Assembly (NCBI RefSeq): GCF_016863115.1
Contig: NZ_BOOG01000002.1
Coordinates: 1-64,000, forward strand
Direction of reading: 5' to 3'
Source: Sphaerimonospora thailandensis
GTDB lineage: Bacteria; Actinomycetota; Actinomycetes; Streptosporangiales; Streptosporangiaceae
DNA length: 64,000 nt
The notes beneath the pieces were generated by a model, which was not told the origin of the DNA, searched no databases, and saw only the letters and a program-made list of their open reading frames with translations. This document shows, piece after piece, positions 54,201-63,401 of the stretch. The first letter of the stretch is position 1, and every line of letters starts with the position of its first letter. A program made the position numbers and the translations under genes.

Positions 54201-57159
54201 TGGCCTGATCGAGGATGTGCATGACCGTGACCGAGCTCAGGTGCAGCTCGTCGAGCGGGCGGCTGTCCGCGTCGACCATCTCCAGCGGCAGCTCGGCGCG
54301 TTCCGCGGCGAGCCGCCGCAACAGGTCGAGGCTGGACCCCTGCCCGTTCACCGGCGGTTCCCCGGCGGGCGCCGCCGTGTCCCCTTCCACCACGGACGCG
54401 GGCCGCCGGGCGGCGCCGGATATCCGTACCCGCGGCGCCTGCTCGGCGGGGCTGGCGAAGAACTCGAACTCGGCGCCGATCTCGATGGGCCGCACGAGGC
54501 GGCCGTGGAAGAGCTCCTCGTGGAGGATCGGCACGCCCCTCACGTAGGCGGCGCCGACCACCCCCAGCAGCCCGGCCAGCGACTCGTCGTCGGTGTTCAG
54601 GGCGACGGCGGGCACCTGGGTGGCCGCCGCTGCCAGGCTGCTGAGCACCCGGCCCGGGCCGACCTCGACGAACAGGTCGGTGTCCTTGGCCGCCAGCGCG
54701 ACCGCCTGGGTGAACCGCACCGGGTCGGTGATCTGACGGCGCAGCAGGGCCGGGACGTCGGTGTCCCGCTCCAGCTCAGCGCCGGTGACGGTGGAGACGA
54801 CCCGGCGCTCGATCGGGGCGAGCGGTTCGCCGTCGAGCCGCGCGCCGAAGGCTTCGGCCGCCGGGGCGACCAGCGGGGAGTGGAATGCGTGGGACACCGC
54901 CAGCGGCGTCCAGCCCAGGCCGGCTTCGACCGCCCTGCGGCCGACGGCCTCGACCGCGTCGGCCGGGCCGGACACGACCGTCTGGTCGGGGCCGTTGTAC
55001 CCGGCGATCACCACGGGCAGGCCGGTAAGCAGTTCGGCCACCGCCTCCGGCGCCGCCCTGACACCTGCCATGGTGCCGGAGGCGCTGAGGTCGGCCATGG
55101 CCCGGCCGCGCTGGGCCGCCAGGCGGAGCACGGTCTCTTCCCCGGACGCTCCGGCACCGAAGACTCCGGCCCAGTGCAGGGCCGACAGCTCGCCCAGGCT
55201 GTGGCCCACGGCGACCTCGGCCTCCACGCCGAGCAGGGACAGCGCGCGCAGACCGGCCAGCGAGCCGGTGACGATGCGGGGCTGGGCGACCTCCGTCGCG
55301 ATCATGTCGCCGGACGTCGGAAGCGCCGCCGCGGTGTAGACCTCCTCCACCTCGGTGAAGCGCCGTCGCAGCGCGCCGCCCCCGGTGCCGCGGCCCGAGC
55401 CCTGGCCAGGGAAGAGGTAGCAGATCCGGCCCTGCTCCTCGGCACGGCCGAAGAACGCCCGGCCGTCGGGGGAGAACAGGCTCGTCTCGCCGCTTTCGAT
55501 GGTGTTCAGCACCCGCTGCAGCTGCCGCTCCGCGTCCTCGGGAGAGGACACGACGACGGCCGCGCGGTACGGCTGGTCGCGCAGGTCGCGCTGCAGAACG
55601 GCCGCCAGGTCTGCGAGCTGGGCGTACGACAACCGCGGCACGAACTCGGCGATCTCGGCGAGCCGCGCGTGCAGCGCCTCCGGAGAGGCGGCGTCGACCA
55701 GCAGCAGTTCCACGTCCTGCAGCGAGGCGGCCAGCATGCCGGTCCGGGTGGGCGGCCGGGTGCGCCGCCGCGGTCCGCTCCGCTCCAGCACCACGTGGGT
55801 GTTGATGCCGCCGAAGCCCATGGCGGTGACGCCCGCGCGTACCGGCCCGTCCGGCCACGGCTCGGCCTTGCGCAGCGCGCGCAGCGGCGCTCCCGCAGCG
55901 GTCAGCACCTGGTGCGGGTCGACGCAGCCGATGGTCGGCGGGAGCACCTGCTCGTGTACGGCCATGGCCGCCTTGATCAGTCCCGCCACCCCGGCGGCCG
56001 CCTTGGCATGCCCGATCATGCCCTTGATCGAGGTGACCGCGGCCGGTGGTGCGGCCGGGTCGGCCGCGGCTCTGGACTGCGACAGCGCGGTGAGTTCGGT
56101 GGTGTCGCCGACCGCTGTGCCCGTGCCGTGCCCCTCGAACAGGCCCACGCTCTCGATGCCGAACCCGGCACGCTCGTAGGCCCGCCGGAGGGCGAGTCGG
56201 TAGCCGCTGACCTCGGGCCTGGTTATGCCGCCCCGGCCGTCGGAGGAGACGCCCCAGCCCGCGACGGTCGCGTAGACCCGGCGGCCGGCCTCGATGGCCT
56301 CCCGCTCGCGCATGAGCACGACCATCCCGCACCCCTCCCCCGGCCAGAAGCCGTTGGAGTGCCGGTCGTACAGGCGCATCTCGCTCTTGGCCAGCGCGCC
56401 GGTCTTGGCGAACCCGATGATCTCGAAGGGGTCGATCGACAGGTCCACGCCCCCGGCGACGGCGACGTCCAGGTCACCGTCGATGAGGGCCTTGCACGCG
56501 GTGGTGACCGACAGCAGCGAGGAGGAGCAGGCGCCGTCGACGGTGTAACCGCCGCCGCCCAGGTCGAAGTGGTTGCAGATCCGTCCCGCGATGGTGTTGG
56601 ACAGGCCGCCGGCGAGCGTGTCCTCGTCGACGGGCGGGAAGGGGCTCTTGTAGGCCGTCTCGAGGTCGGCGAGGAACGCGGCCAGTCGCTCGTCGTCCCA
56701 GCCGTGCTCCTTGAGTGAGGCGGCCACGGTGCGCCGGACGTACGGCCAGCGCAGCCGCATGACGTTGGCTCTGGTGAACTCCCCGGTGAGGGTGTTGCCC
56801 ACGACGACGCCGGTGCGCTCGCGGGGCAGTCCCTCCCCCTGCGCGAAGCCCGCGTCCGCCAGCGCCCGGCCGGCGACGTCCAACGCCAGCCAGTGAGTGA
56901 GGTCGGTCGAACGGTAGGTGCTACCGGCGATCTTGTAGCCGATGCGGTCGAACTCGTAGCCCTCGATCACCGCGGCGGTGCGGGAGTAGAAGCGGTCCGG
57001 CACCGACGGGTCGGGGTCCCAGTAGTCCTCCAGGCGCATCCGCACGTCGGGGAGCCGGCGGAAGGCGCGGCGCCCGGCGAGTGCGTTCTCCCACAGCTCT
57101 CTGGGAGAGGCGGCGTCCGGGTAGACGCACGCCATGCCGACGATCGCGATCCTGCTCAT
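51250..57159 (-). CDS. enediyne polyketide synthase (PKSE)
   Basis: 1969 residues. Ketosynthase 1-460 (C211 in TVDGACSSS, H344, H384), acyltransferase about 575-880 (S654 in GHSLGE), unusual internal carrier domain about 940-1000 (S975/S976 in DELHLSSVTVM), ketoreductase about 1215-1450 (VTGGGKGITA, Y1366), dehydratase about 1480-1740 (H1496 in DHLLDGNLLFP), then a C-terminal phosphopantetheinyl transferase region 1815-1969. This order is diagnostic of enediyne synthases that build the polyene precursor iteratively. The C-terminal domain looks damaged: the metal-binding Gly-Cys-Asp-x-Glu is GCAVIP (1891-1896) and about 40 residues before ARECL are missing, so activation by another transferase may be needed. 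ATG at 57159 overlaps the UnbU stop. Confidence 0.97.
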   Translation of the reverse strand: MSRIAIVGMACVYPDAASPRELWENALAGRRAFRRLPDVRMRLEDYWDPDPSVPDRFYSRTAAVIEGYEFDRIGYKIAGSTYRSTDLTHWLALDVAGRALADAGFAQGEGLPRERTGVVVGNTLTGEFTRANVMRLRWPYVRRTVAASLKEHGWDDERLAAFLADLETAYKSPFPPVDEDTLAGGLSNTIAGRICNHFDLGGGGYTVDGACSSSLLSVTTACKALIDGDLDVAVAGGVDLSIDPFEIIGFAKTGALAKSEMRLYDRHSNGFWPGEGCGMVVLMREREAIEAGRRVYATVAGWGVSSDGRGGITRPEVSGYRLALRRAYERAGFGIESVGLFEGHGTGTAVGDTTELTALSQSRAAADPAAPPAAVTSIKGMIGHAKAAAGVAGLIKAAMAVHEQVLPPTIGCVDPHQVLTAAGAPLRALRKAEPWPDGPVRAGVTAMGFGGINTHVVLERSGPRRRTRPPTRTGMLAASLQDVELLLVDAASPEALHARLAEIAEFVPRLSYAQLADLAAVLQRDLRDQPYRAAVVVSSPEDAERQLQRVLNTIESGETSLFSPDGRAFFGRAEEQGRICYLFPGQGSGRGTGGGALRRRFTEVEEVYTAAALPTSGDMIATEVAQPRIVTGSLAGLRALSLLGVEAEVAVGHSLGELSALHWAGVFGAGASGEETVLRLAAQRGRAMADLSASGTMAGVRAAPEAVAELLTGLPVVIAGYNGPDQTVVSGPADAVEAVGRRAVEAGLGWTPLAVSHAFHSPLVAPAAEAFGARLDGEPLAPIERRVVSTVTGAELERDTDVPALLRRQITDPVRFTQAVALAAKDTDLFVEVGPGRVLSSLAAAATQVPAVALNTDDESLAGLLGVVGAAYVRGVPILHEELFHGRLVRPIEIGAEFEFFASPAEQAPRVRISGAARRPASVVEGDTAAPAGEPPVNGQGSSLDLLRRLAAERAELPLEMVDADSRPLDELHLSSVTVMHILDQATQRLGVPAGQAPTNLATASLRELAEALDELVGSGDSAATPVVAGAAPWARPFSVDLDELPPPSRVTPQESGTWQVHAPAGSALAEPLRRALEREKTGSGVLVCLPPECEEEHLAQALAGAKAALVGPPGGRFVLVQHGRGAAGLAKTLHLEAAQVRTTVVHVPHVPDLPDVSDATALSEADRVAGWVATEVAATTGFTEVHYDAAGRRRVPTLRAMPVRPARTRQPLDASDVLLVTGGGKGITAECALAVAVDTGARLVVLGRSDPADDAELAANLRRLSGSGVAVHYARADVTDPGQVRRAVAEAETALGPVTAVLHGAGRNEPAGLAGLDATAFRRTFAPKIDGLRNVLDAVDPGRLRLLVTFGSIIGRAGLHGEAHYATANEWLADITGEFAERHPRCRTLCMEWSVWSDVGMGERLSVVDGLARQGVTPISPEQGVEIMRRLVADPDAPSVVVISGRAEGVGTVRRDLPALPLRRFIGKPLIRYHGVELVTEVEMNAGTDLYLADHLLDGNLLFPAVFGMEAMAQVAAAAVGRDDVAVIEEAEFLRPIIVPPAGDTTIRVAATVTGDAVAQVAIRTAETGFAVEHFRARVRFTAEAVPDGPPDQITPGLPPVPLDPAGEMYGDVLFQGERFHRLRRYHRAAARHVDADVATAEPGNWFAAFLPGDLVLGDPGMRDALMHGNQVCVPDATLLPTRIDRLQQIPGHPGLRQAGELRYCATERSRDGDTYVYDIAVRDRDGQVVERWDGLHLQAVRKKDGSGPWAAPLLGPYIERTLEDLVGARVAVAVEPDAVEPDAVEPDAVDLDTVDQGAVDQGAVDQGAEGGGQPDRAALAAGRALGRPAPGYSTSGYSVQGCSVQGSPIQGDETVVTCHGAGVTLCVAAAPGTPGEASVPLGGASVPLGCAVIPVEGRPVEEARLLAARECLRAAGLGADAALTPPEPGHGAWAVFASGRLRIATLLTTLRDTTGPVVFAVLTEGRR
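51727..51834 (-). repeat. 15-bp repeats in the PKSE linker
   Basis: Two adjacent families of 15-bp units encode three VEPDA and three VDQGA pentapeptides at residues 1776-1810, between the dehydratase and the C-terminal domain. They are in frame. Confidence 0.88.
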
Positions 57160-58172
57160 ACGGAGGCGACCTCTTTCTCCATGTTCCGGTCCCGCTCGAT
57201 CGGGGCGAGGACGGTCGCGGGCTGCGCCTCCGCGAGGGCGGCCGCCGGGGCCGATGTACGGGCCTCCATCTCCCGCTGCTCACGGGCCTTGTCGACGAAG
57301 TGCAGCGCCCAGAAGAAGGCGCCGCGCACCGCGCAGACGGCGGCGGTGGCGAAGAAGATCGCGTACGCGATGTGCAGCGCGGTGAGCAGGCCGTACACGA
57401 GTGCGACCCCGCCGCCGAACGCGATCTGGGAGGCCGGCCGGGACGGGCTCGTCCCCGGGTCGGTGATCATGTAGTTGGTGAACAGCACGAAGGCGACGCC
57501 GGTCATCATGCCGAGGGCCGCGGGGATCGACGTGTCGAAGAAGACACCGCGCACGATCGCCTGCAGGGCGAAGACGCCGACCCAGGCCGCGATCAGCGGC
57601 ATCCGGCCGGTGAGCTTGCCGTTCAGCATGCTCCCGCCGAGGATGATGAGCGCGGGGATCAGCCAGTCCACCCAGCCGTTCACGTACTCGGTGAAGTGGT
57701 AGGGCGGGGCGATGCTGGCCCAGGGGAAGAGCAGCAGGACGACCGCGATGCCGAAGTTCGACGGGTTCATGAAGTGGCGCAGCCTGCCCTTGACCGGCGC
57801 GCGCAGCACCCACTTGGCGCCGACCGCGACGACGACCCCGAAGACGAGTACGAGGATCTGGTCGTTGACGTAGATCAGCATGTTCATGGCGAGGCTGGTG
57901 ATGTGCGCCGGATAGAGGAACTCCACCAGCCCGCGCGGCCCGTTGCCGAGGTAACGGGGCGCCCGGCCCTCCGCCCTGGCCCCGATGTGCTCCAGGCCGA
58001 TCTCGGTGGTGTAGCCGACGGCGAGGGCGACGAGGGGCCACAGCCAGGGCTGCTCGAAACCGAGGAACACATAGCCGACGATGTTGAAGACCGAGATCGA
58101 GATCGCGAAGTTGCGTAGTGCGATCACCACTTTGGGGTCGCGCGGCGGCACGCTGGGCTTGTTCTCAGACAT
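57156..58172 (-). CDS. UnbU-like membrane protein (E5)
   Basis: 338 residues with about eight hydrophobic helices. LRNFAISISVFNIVGYVFLGFEQPWLWPLVALAVGYTTEI and FMNPSNFGIAVVLLLFPW are typical of UnbU, an enediyne-cassette protein distantly related to RnfD/NqrB electron-transport subunits. It is needed for core formation in studied clusters, with unknown chemistry. ATG at 58172 behind AAGGAG; a GTG at 58181 overlaps the UnbV stop and is too near that site. Confidence 0.94.
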   Translation of the reverse strand: MSENKPSVPPRDPKVVIALRNFAISISVFNIVGYVFLGFEQPWLWPLVALAVGYTTEIGLEHIGARAEGRAPRYLGNGPRGLVEFLYPAHITSLAMNMLIYVNDQILVLVFGVVVAVGAKWVLRAPVKGRLRHFMNPSNFGIAVVLLLFPWASIAPPYHFTEYVNGWVDWLIPALIILGGSMLNGKLTGRMPLIAAWVGVFALQAIVRGVFFDTSIPAALGMMTGVAFVLFTNYMITDPGTSPSRPASQIAFGGGVALVYGLLTALHIAYAIFFATAAVCAVRGAFFWALHFVDKAREQREMEARTSAPAAALAEAQPATVLAPIERDRNMEKEVASV

Positions 58173-58177
58173 GTCGA

Positions 58178-60127
58178 TCACTTCTCCTTGGCCTGGTTGC
58201 CGAGCGTGATGGTGTGTCGGCCCGGAGTCAGCAGGAGGTCCTGGTCACGCACCTGGCCGGTGCGGTCACGCCAGCGCAGGTGCGCCTGCACCGGCTCGAC
58301 GACACCGGCCCCGAGCCCGATGTGCACGTCGGTGCTGCGCCGGCCGGAGTGGCCGCTGCTCCCGTCGACCCGGCCGATCAGCGTGCGGCCGTCGGCGGTC
58401 GTCACGGTCACCTGCGCCCCGGTGGCCGGCGAGCCGCTCTCCCGGAGCAGCCGCAGCGACAGGAAGGACCCGGGAGACGGGCTCTCGTTGTGGTAGAAGA
58501 CCGGCTCGTCCCACTGCCTGGCGACCACGAAGTCCAGCCGGCCGTCGCCGTCGGCGTCCCCGGTCGCGATGCCGCGGGTCGGCACCGGTACGGCCAGGCC
58601 GAGCTCGGGAGCCAGGTCCACGTAGCGTCCGGCGGGCCCCTTGGCGAAGAAGCGCAGGGTCTGGTGGCCCGCGATGTCGTCGCCGGCCCGGACGTTCGGC
58701 CACGCGGTCGGGTTCCGCAGCAGGCCGTCGTTGGCCGTGGCCAGCTCCTGGAGCTGCGGCCAGCGGTCGGTCTGCCCCTTCACGAAGCCGGTGGCCTGGA
58801 CGATGGCGGGCTCACCGCTGTTGTCGAAGTCGTCGATCTTGACGTCCCAGCCCCAGCCCGACCATGCCGTACCGGCCGGTCCGCTCTCGTCCCGCCACGG
58901 CGCCTCGCCGGCGCGCAGCCTGGCCCGCAGGTCGGCCTGGTCCCTCGCTGTCGAGACGAAGTGGAAGTTGCTCTCCTCGATGCCCCACGACGTGGTGATA
59001 TTGCTGACGAACAGGTCGTACAGGCCGTCGTGGTTCAGGTCGCCGAAGTCGACGCCCATGCCCTTGAAAGAGTCGTGGCCGAGCGACTTCGACTTGGGGA
59101 TCAGCGGGGTGCGCACGCCCTCGACGAGCGAGAACGTGATGTGACCGGGGGTGGAGCGGTTGTAGAGCAACCGGTCCGGGCCGAAGTCGTTGGCGAGGTA
59201 CAGCTCGGGGAGCTGGTCGCCGTCCAGGTCGAGCGCGGCGGCGCCGAGCTCCCAGCCCCTGGACACGTCCTCGGGCAGGACGCCGTCGTGCCGCTGGAAG
59301 GAGACCGAGGGCGTGTCACCGGCCGTGGCCCCGGCAGTGGGCCCGGTCCAGCGGAAGAAGTAGTCCTCGCCGCCGTTGAAGGCGGTGGACATGGAGTCGT
59401 TCATCTGCACGCCGCCGCTGACGGTGGGATCGAGCACCGGGCCGTCGGGGAAGTAGTTGCCGATGAAGATGTCGTCATGACCGTCGCCGTCGAAGTCGGC
59501 CACGGTCGCGGCGTTGGTGTTCCACTGCGGGCCCGTGTAGACGCCGTCGACAGAGCCCGGCCCGGGCACCAGTTCGACCGGCTGGTAGGCCTCGGCGCTC
59601 AGCTTGGTCGCTCCGGGCTTGGCCAGGTAGACGATCGGGGTACGCCCCCACATGTAGACGAGCAGGTCGAACCGGCCGTCCTCGTTGAAGTCGCCGGGGA
59701 CGCAGCCCATGGGGGCCATGTGGTCGTTCATCGGCAGCGTGCCCGGGTTCAGCGCGAACGGCTCGTACCGGCCGGAGCGCGCGTCGGGGACCGGCGTGAC
59801 GACGACCTGGTCGATACGGGTGTCGACGAGGCACAGGTCGTTGGCGAGCCCGTCGCCGTCGAGGTCGTTCATCGCGATCGCGGCGCCGACGGAGGAGATC
59901 CAGGCGTCGATGTGCGTGTAGTCCTTGTTGACCTCGCGGATCGACTGCTGGGCGTAGCCGCCGGGCAGGGCGATGGACGTCGGCTTGAACGAGTACCGGC
60001 CCGCCGTCTCCGCCGTCTCGGCGGCGGAGTACGACGGCAGGCGCGCGATCAGGAAGACACTCGCGACCAACACGAGGGCGACGACGCCCGCCGACTGTCT
60101 GCGCAGCCGGCCAAGTATCGCGGTCAC
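58178..60127 (-). CDS. UnbV-like FG-GAP/CRTAC1 repeat protein (E4)
   Basis: 649 residues. An N-terminal hydrophobic leader (VVALVLVASVFLIARL) suggests export or membrane anchoring. At least six calcium-binding-like FG-GAP/VCBS motifs are visible (NDLDGDGLANDL, GDFNEDGRFDLLVY, DFDGDGHDDIFIGN, LDLDGDQLPELYLAND, DLNHDGLYDLFVSN, GDADGDGRLDFVVA), and an ASPIC/UnbV domain closes the protein. Part of the conserved enediyne cassette; function unknown. Its GTG at 60127 overlaps the DUF1702 stop. Confidence 0.94.
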   Translation of the reverse strand: MTAILGRLRRQSAGVVALVLVASVFLIARLPSYSAAETAETAGRYSFKPTSIALPGGYAQQSIREVNKDYTHIDAWISSVGAAIAMNDLDGDGLANDLCLVDTRIDQVVVTPVPDARSGRYEPFALNPGTLPMNDHMAPMGCVPGDFNEDGRFDLLVYMWGRTPIVYLAKPGATKLSAEAYQPVELVPGPGSVDGVYTGPQWNTNAATVADFDGDGHDDIFIGNYFPDGPVLDPTVSGGVQMNDSMSTAFNGGEDYFFRWTGPTAGATAGDTPSVSFQRHDGVLPEDVSRGWELGAAALDLDGDQLPELYLANDFGPDRLLYNRSTPGHITFSLVEGVRTPLIPKSKSLGHDSFKGMGVDFGDLNHDGLYDLFVSNITTSWGIEESNFHFVSTARDQADLRARLRAGEAPWRDESGPAGTAWSGWGWDVKIDDFDNSGEPAIVQATGFVKGQTDRWPQLQELATANDGLLRNPTAWPNVRAGDDIAGHQTLRFFAKGPAGRYVDLAPELGLAVPVPTRGIATGDADGDGRLDFVVARQWDEPVFYHNESPSPGSFLSLRLLRESGSPATGAQVTVTTADGRTLIGRVDGSSGHSGRRSTDVHIGLGAGVVEPVQAHLRWRDRTGQVRDQDLLLTPGRHTITLGNQAKEK

Positions 60128-61134
60128 CGGGTAACACCTCCAAGGGAAACGAACTCTCCGGCGACGTGCTGCCGCCAGACCTCGTAGGCGGGCAGCTCAC
60201 CGCCCTGAATCGGCTGCCGCGGCCGGACCCGATGGGTGACCATGGCCGCCTGCTCCGCCGTCGTGCCGCAGAAGATCTCGGCGGCGAGCGAGGTGTGCGG
60301 GACGAGCAGTCCCGCCCGCACCCTGGCCTCCGCCCCGAACGCGCAGCCCTGCGCGATCTGGGACCGGTGCGGGCCGGCGTCCGCCCAGAGCCGCCGCAGC
60401 TCCCGCTCGTCGGCGCCGCCCGCGTAGGTGGCTGCCAGCCCGACGCCCGCGTACAGGTCCGGGTGCCGGTGCTCGGGGAAGGCCGCGATCAGGGACGCGG
60501 TCCTGACCGCGTCGGTGCCGGCGACGAACCACAGGGCCCGCCCGATGCCCTGGTCGATCGCCCGGTTCGCGTAGGCCCGGTCAGCGGCCCGGGCGGCCGG
60601 AGAGGCGGCGCCGCCGGAAGGCCACGGGAAGGCCGGGTCCTGATGCTGCCGGTGCACGTACCGCTCGGTGTGGAAGTACGCCTGGTGGAATCCGTAGCCG
60701 TCCAGCACCAGCCAGCGCAGCAGCGGGTCGAGAGTGTCGGGCCGGGGCCATCGGAACCTCGGCGTGCGGGCCATCGCCCAGCCGATTCCCACATAGACCA
60801 TGTAGATGTGGCGATCACCGCGCCCGGCGAGAAAGGCCTCGACCCGGCGCCCGCCGGGCAGCGGCAGCGCGTCGAGGACGGCCAGGCCCATCCCGGCGCC
60901 CTCGTAGGCGAAGCCTCGGAAGCGCGGGGGGACCCGCTCCAGGCGCTCCTCCGCCTCGGCGAGGGTCCGCGCCTGTACGGCGTCGCCATAACCGGCGAGG
61001 AAGGTCGCGCCGACCGTCTCCAGCAGCTCTCGGGACTCGGGGCTCTTCACGTGGAAACCACGGGTCGCGAGCTTCGTCTCCGAAATATCGGGGGTCAGGA
61101 TCCGGCGCCTCAACGTCCGCAGAAATTCAGTCAA
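60124..61134 (-). CDS. DUF1702 enediyne-cassette protein (E3)
   Basis: 336 residues of DUF1702 (FLAGYGDAVQARTLAEAEERLERVPPRFRGFAYEGAGMGLAVLDAL; VYVGIGWAMARTPRFRWP; DGYGFHQAYFHTERYV; YANRAIDQGIGRALWFVAG). Paralogous to the next gene. Both are conserved in the enediyne core with unknown function. The start appears to be TTG at 61134, because the preceding codon is a stop and no ATG or GTG precedes the conserved region; GGAGGGG lies about 13 nt upstream. Confidence 0.93.
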   Translation of the reverse strand: MTEFLRTLRRRILTPDISETKLATRGFHVKSPESRELLETVGATFLAGYGDAVQARTLAEAEERLERVPPRFRGFAYEGAGMGLAVLDALPLPGGRRVEAFLAGRGDRHIYMVYVGIGWAMARTPRFRWPRPDTLDPLLRWLVLDGYGFHQAYFHTERYVHRQHQDPAFPWPSGGAASPAARAADRAYANRAIDQGIGRALWFVAGTDAVRTASLIAAFPEHRHPDLYAGVGLAATYAGGADERELRRLWADAGPHRSQIAQGCAFGAEARVRAGLLVPHTSLAAEIFCGTTAEQAAMVTHRVRPRQPIQGGELPAYEVWRQHVAGEFVSLGGVTR

Positions 61135-61215
61135 CTATCTCTACCGCCCCTCCGATCGACATGATTTCGAGAAATTCGCGCGGCGGATATCGGAAATCGC
61201 GCGCACAGGAGAAAG

Positions 61216-62208
61216 TCAGGCGTGCCGGCCGCGCTGCTCCACCAATTCGAAATGGGCACGCACCCGGGACCGCCACTGTTCGTAGGGCGGCACCGGCCCG
61301 GGTGCGCCGGGCTCCACCGCGGTGTCGTCGGCGAGCGCGACGGCGTCCCGGACGGAAAGACCCGCCAGGGCGGAGGTGGCGACCTCGGTGTGCGCCGGCA
61401 CGAAACCGGAGTGGTCTCTCGCCCTCGCCGCGAACACCACGCCCTGGGACAGTTCGGCGTGATGATCCCCGGCCGTCCGGCGCAGCGTCGCGAGGGCGTC
61501 GGCGCCGCAGCCGCCGGCGAAGGCGGCGGCCAGGCCCACCCCGCTCCACAGGTCCGCCTGCCGGTGACTCGCGAAGCGTCCCACCGCGGCGGCCACGTCG
61601 GCCGCCCGCGCGCCGTGGATGAACCACAGCGCCCGGCCGATGCCCTGGTCCACGGCCCGGGTGAAGTAGCCGGGCGAGTCCTCCCACGGGTACGGCTCGG
61701 GCACCCGCTGCTCGTCGACCCAGCGCCGCGTGTCGAAATAGGCGCGGTCGAAGCCGTACCCGTCGACCGCCAGCCAGCTCATCGTGGGGTAGTAGGCCGA
61801 GCCGGTCAGGTCGGGCATCACCTTGCGCCACAGCCGTCGCGGCAGCCGCGCCATGGCGAACCCGATCCCGATGTAGGCGAGGAAGATGTGCGGCTGCCCG
61901 GGCCCGAGCAGCAGCTCGCGGGTGCGGCGGCCGCCGCCCATCGCGTCGAGGATCGTGAAGGCCATCGTCGTGCCCTCATAGGCGAAGCCCCGCAGCTCCC
62001 GATCGATCATGTTCAGCCGGCGCTCGACCTCCCACTGGTCCGCGGCGTCGATCCCCCACTCGAACCCGCAGACCACCGACTGAGGAATCGCCTCCAATCG
62101 GCGGGTGGCATCCGACGGCGGCCCGGGAAAGCCCCGAGCTTCGAAGGTCACATCGGCCAATGAAGGCGCCAGCAGAAGCCTGCGCACGGAACCGAACAGT
62201 GTTGCCAT
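61216..62208 (-). CDS. DUF1702 enediyne-cassette protein (E2)
   Basis: 330 residues, paralogue of the previous DUF1702 protein (LRGFAYEGTTMAFTILDAMGGGRRTRELLL; AYIGIGFAMARLPRRLW; VDGYGFDRAYFDTRRWV; AVDQGIGRALWFIHGA). It begins the enediyne-core operon: ATG at 62208 behind GAGGAGAA, 60 nt after a regulon box. The two DUF1702 genes are separated by about 80 nt. Confidence 0.93.
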   Translation of the reverse strand: MATLFGSVRRLLLAPSLADVTFEARGFPGPPSDATRRLEAIPQSVVCGFEWGIDAADQWEVERRLNMIDRELRGFAYEGTTMAFTILDAMGGGRRTRELLLGPGQPHIFLAYIGIGFAMARLPRRLWRKVMPDLTGSAYYPTMSWLAVDGYGFDRAYFDTRRWVDEQRVPEPYPWEDSPGYFTRAVDQGIGRALWFIHGARAADVAAAVGRFASHRQADLWSGVGLAAAFAGGCGADALATLRRTAGDHHAELSQGVVFAARARDHSGFVPAHTEVATSALAGLSVRDAVALADDTAVEPGAPGPVPPYEQWRSRVRAHFELVEQRGRHA

Positions 62209-62268
62209 GAATGGTTCTCCTCACCTACTGCCACACCATTCCATGGTCATATGTCGGCTACTGGGGCA

Positions 62269-62283
62269 CATCTCCCGTATTGC
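62269..62283 (-). promoter_or_regulatory. regulon box copy 11 (enediyne core operon)
   Basis: The gene strand reads GCAATACGGGAGATG, a full consensus match, 60 nt before the first DUF1702 gene, with TATGAC lying between box and start as a possible -10 element. Confidence 0.68.
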
Positions 62284-62326
62284 GACACTCTCCAGCGGTA
62301 AAACACGGAATTAAACGCGGAAATGC

Positions 62327-62354
62327 GTGAGCCCCCGCATCGGCGGGGGCTCAC
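62327..62354 (-). terminator. hairpin after the membrane protein gene
   Basis: A perfect 12-bp stem (GTGAGCCCCCGC with its complement) and 4-nt loop, 12 nt past the stop codon at 62367. Confidence 0.85.
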
Positions 62355-62366
62355 AGGAGGCGGCGG

Positions 62367-63360
62367 TCACGACCAGGGGGCCATCGGATACCAGGGGATG
62401 ATGTCGCGGCGGGCGAGCACACGCAGGTCCCAGTAGAGGAAGGTGAAGGCACCTGCGACGATCAGGGCGACTCCGGTCAGGACCGCGATCCGGGCCGGCC
62501 TGGCGGTCAGCCAGCCGTGCAGCCTGCCGCCGGCCAGATAGGTGAGGACGAGGAACAGCACGGCCATCACGACGATGTTGCCGAGGGACTGCAGGGTGAA
62601 GGCCGCGGCGCCGTACAACGGGTCGCGGCTCTCCGCGGCGCTGCGGAACATCTGCCGGAACAGCGGGAACGGACGGCCGATCAGGAAGCCGCCGATCAGC
62701 GCGCCCATGAACACCATCGGCGCGTTGGGAAACCGCCGCGCGACGCGCGCGAACGGGTCCGGTACGAGTCCCAGCGCGGCGATCCCGAGGTAGAACATCG
62801 CCAGCCCGATGGCGCCGAACACGACCATCGACTGGATCAAACGCGGCGGCAGGACGCCGGGAGCGACCTGTGCCGTCGAGAACTGCGGCATACGGGTGCC
62901 CACGAGACCGACGACCGCGCCGTAGACGGCGGACACCGTGACCATGCCGGCCGACATCCACCCCAGCGGTTTCAACGCGTGAGCGAGCCTCGCCCAGCAC
63001 CGGCCGGCCGTGCCCATCATCGGCGCCACCACGCCGAATGCCGCGATGTTGCAGGCGGTGAATGTGCCGGCCAGCCCGGAGACGAACGCGAAGGCGACAC
63101 CGGCCGCGACCCCGGCGATCGGCGTCGCCTTCGCGTCGTGCCCGAGCAGCGTGTTGGCGACGTTGTCCCCGATCGTCTGGTCGACGAACTCCGCCGACCA
63201 GACCACCGTGAGCAGGAAGCCGGCCAGACTCGCGAGCAGGACGATCAGCCCTCGCCTGCGTGGGACGTGCCCGTTGACGAACACCGAGGTCGCCGCGGCG
63301 GCGGCCTTCGGCGCCTCCGGACCGCCCGACGCGTCCAGCACGGTGTGGTGAGTTGCCATC
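62367..63360 (-). CDS. polytopic membrane protein, function unknown
   Basis: 330 residues with about seven to eight hydrophobic helices. After a polar N-terminus, VSGLAGTFTACNIAAFGVVAP and IGGFLIGRPFPLFRQMF faintly recall the CcdA/DsbD transmembrane family; that is only a guess, and the first segment has a single Cys. ATG at 63360 is preceded by GGAGGG; an upstream extension lacks such a site. A degraded regulon-like box sits 61 nt upstream and a clear terminator follows, so it forms its own unit next to the enediyne core. Confidence 0.8.
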
Positions 63361-63401
63361 TGGGATCCCTCCAGAAACGGGAACGGCTGTCTCCAGAGTC
63401 C

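Noticed and set aside
50209-56718. A very long open frame on the plus strand opposite PKSE
   Set aside because: High-GC codon bias leaves the antisense frame open. Its translation is Arg/Gly/His/Asp-rich with no domain, while the minus strand encodes every PKSE motif.
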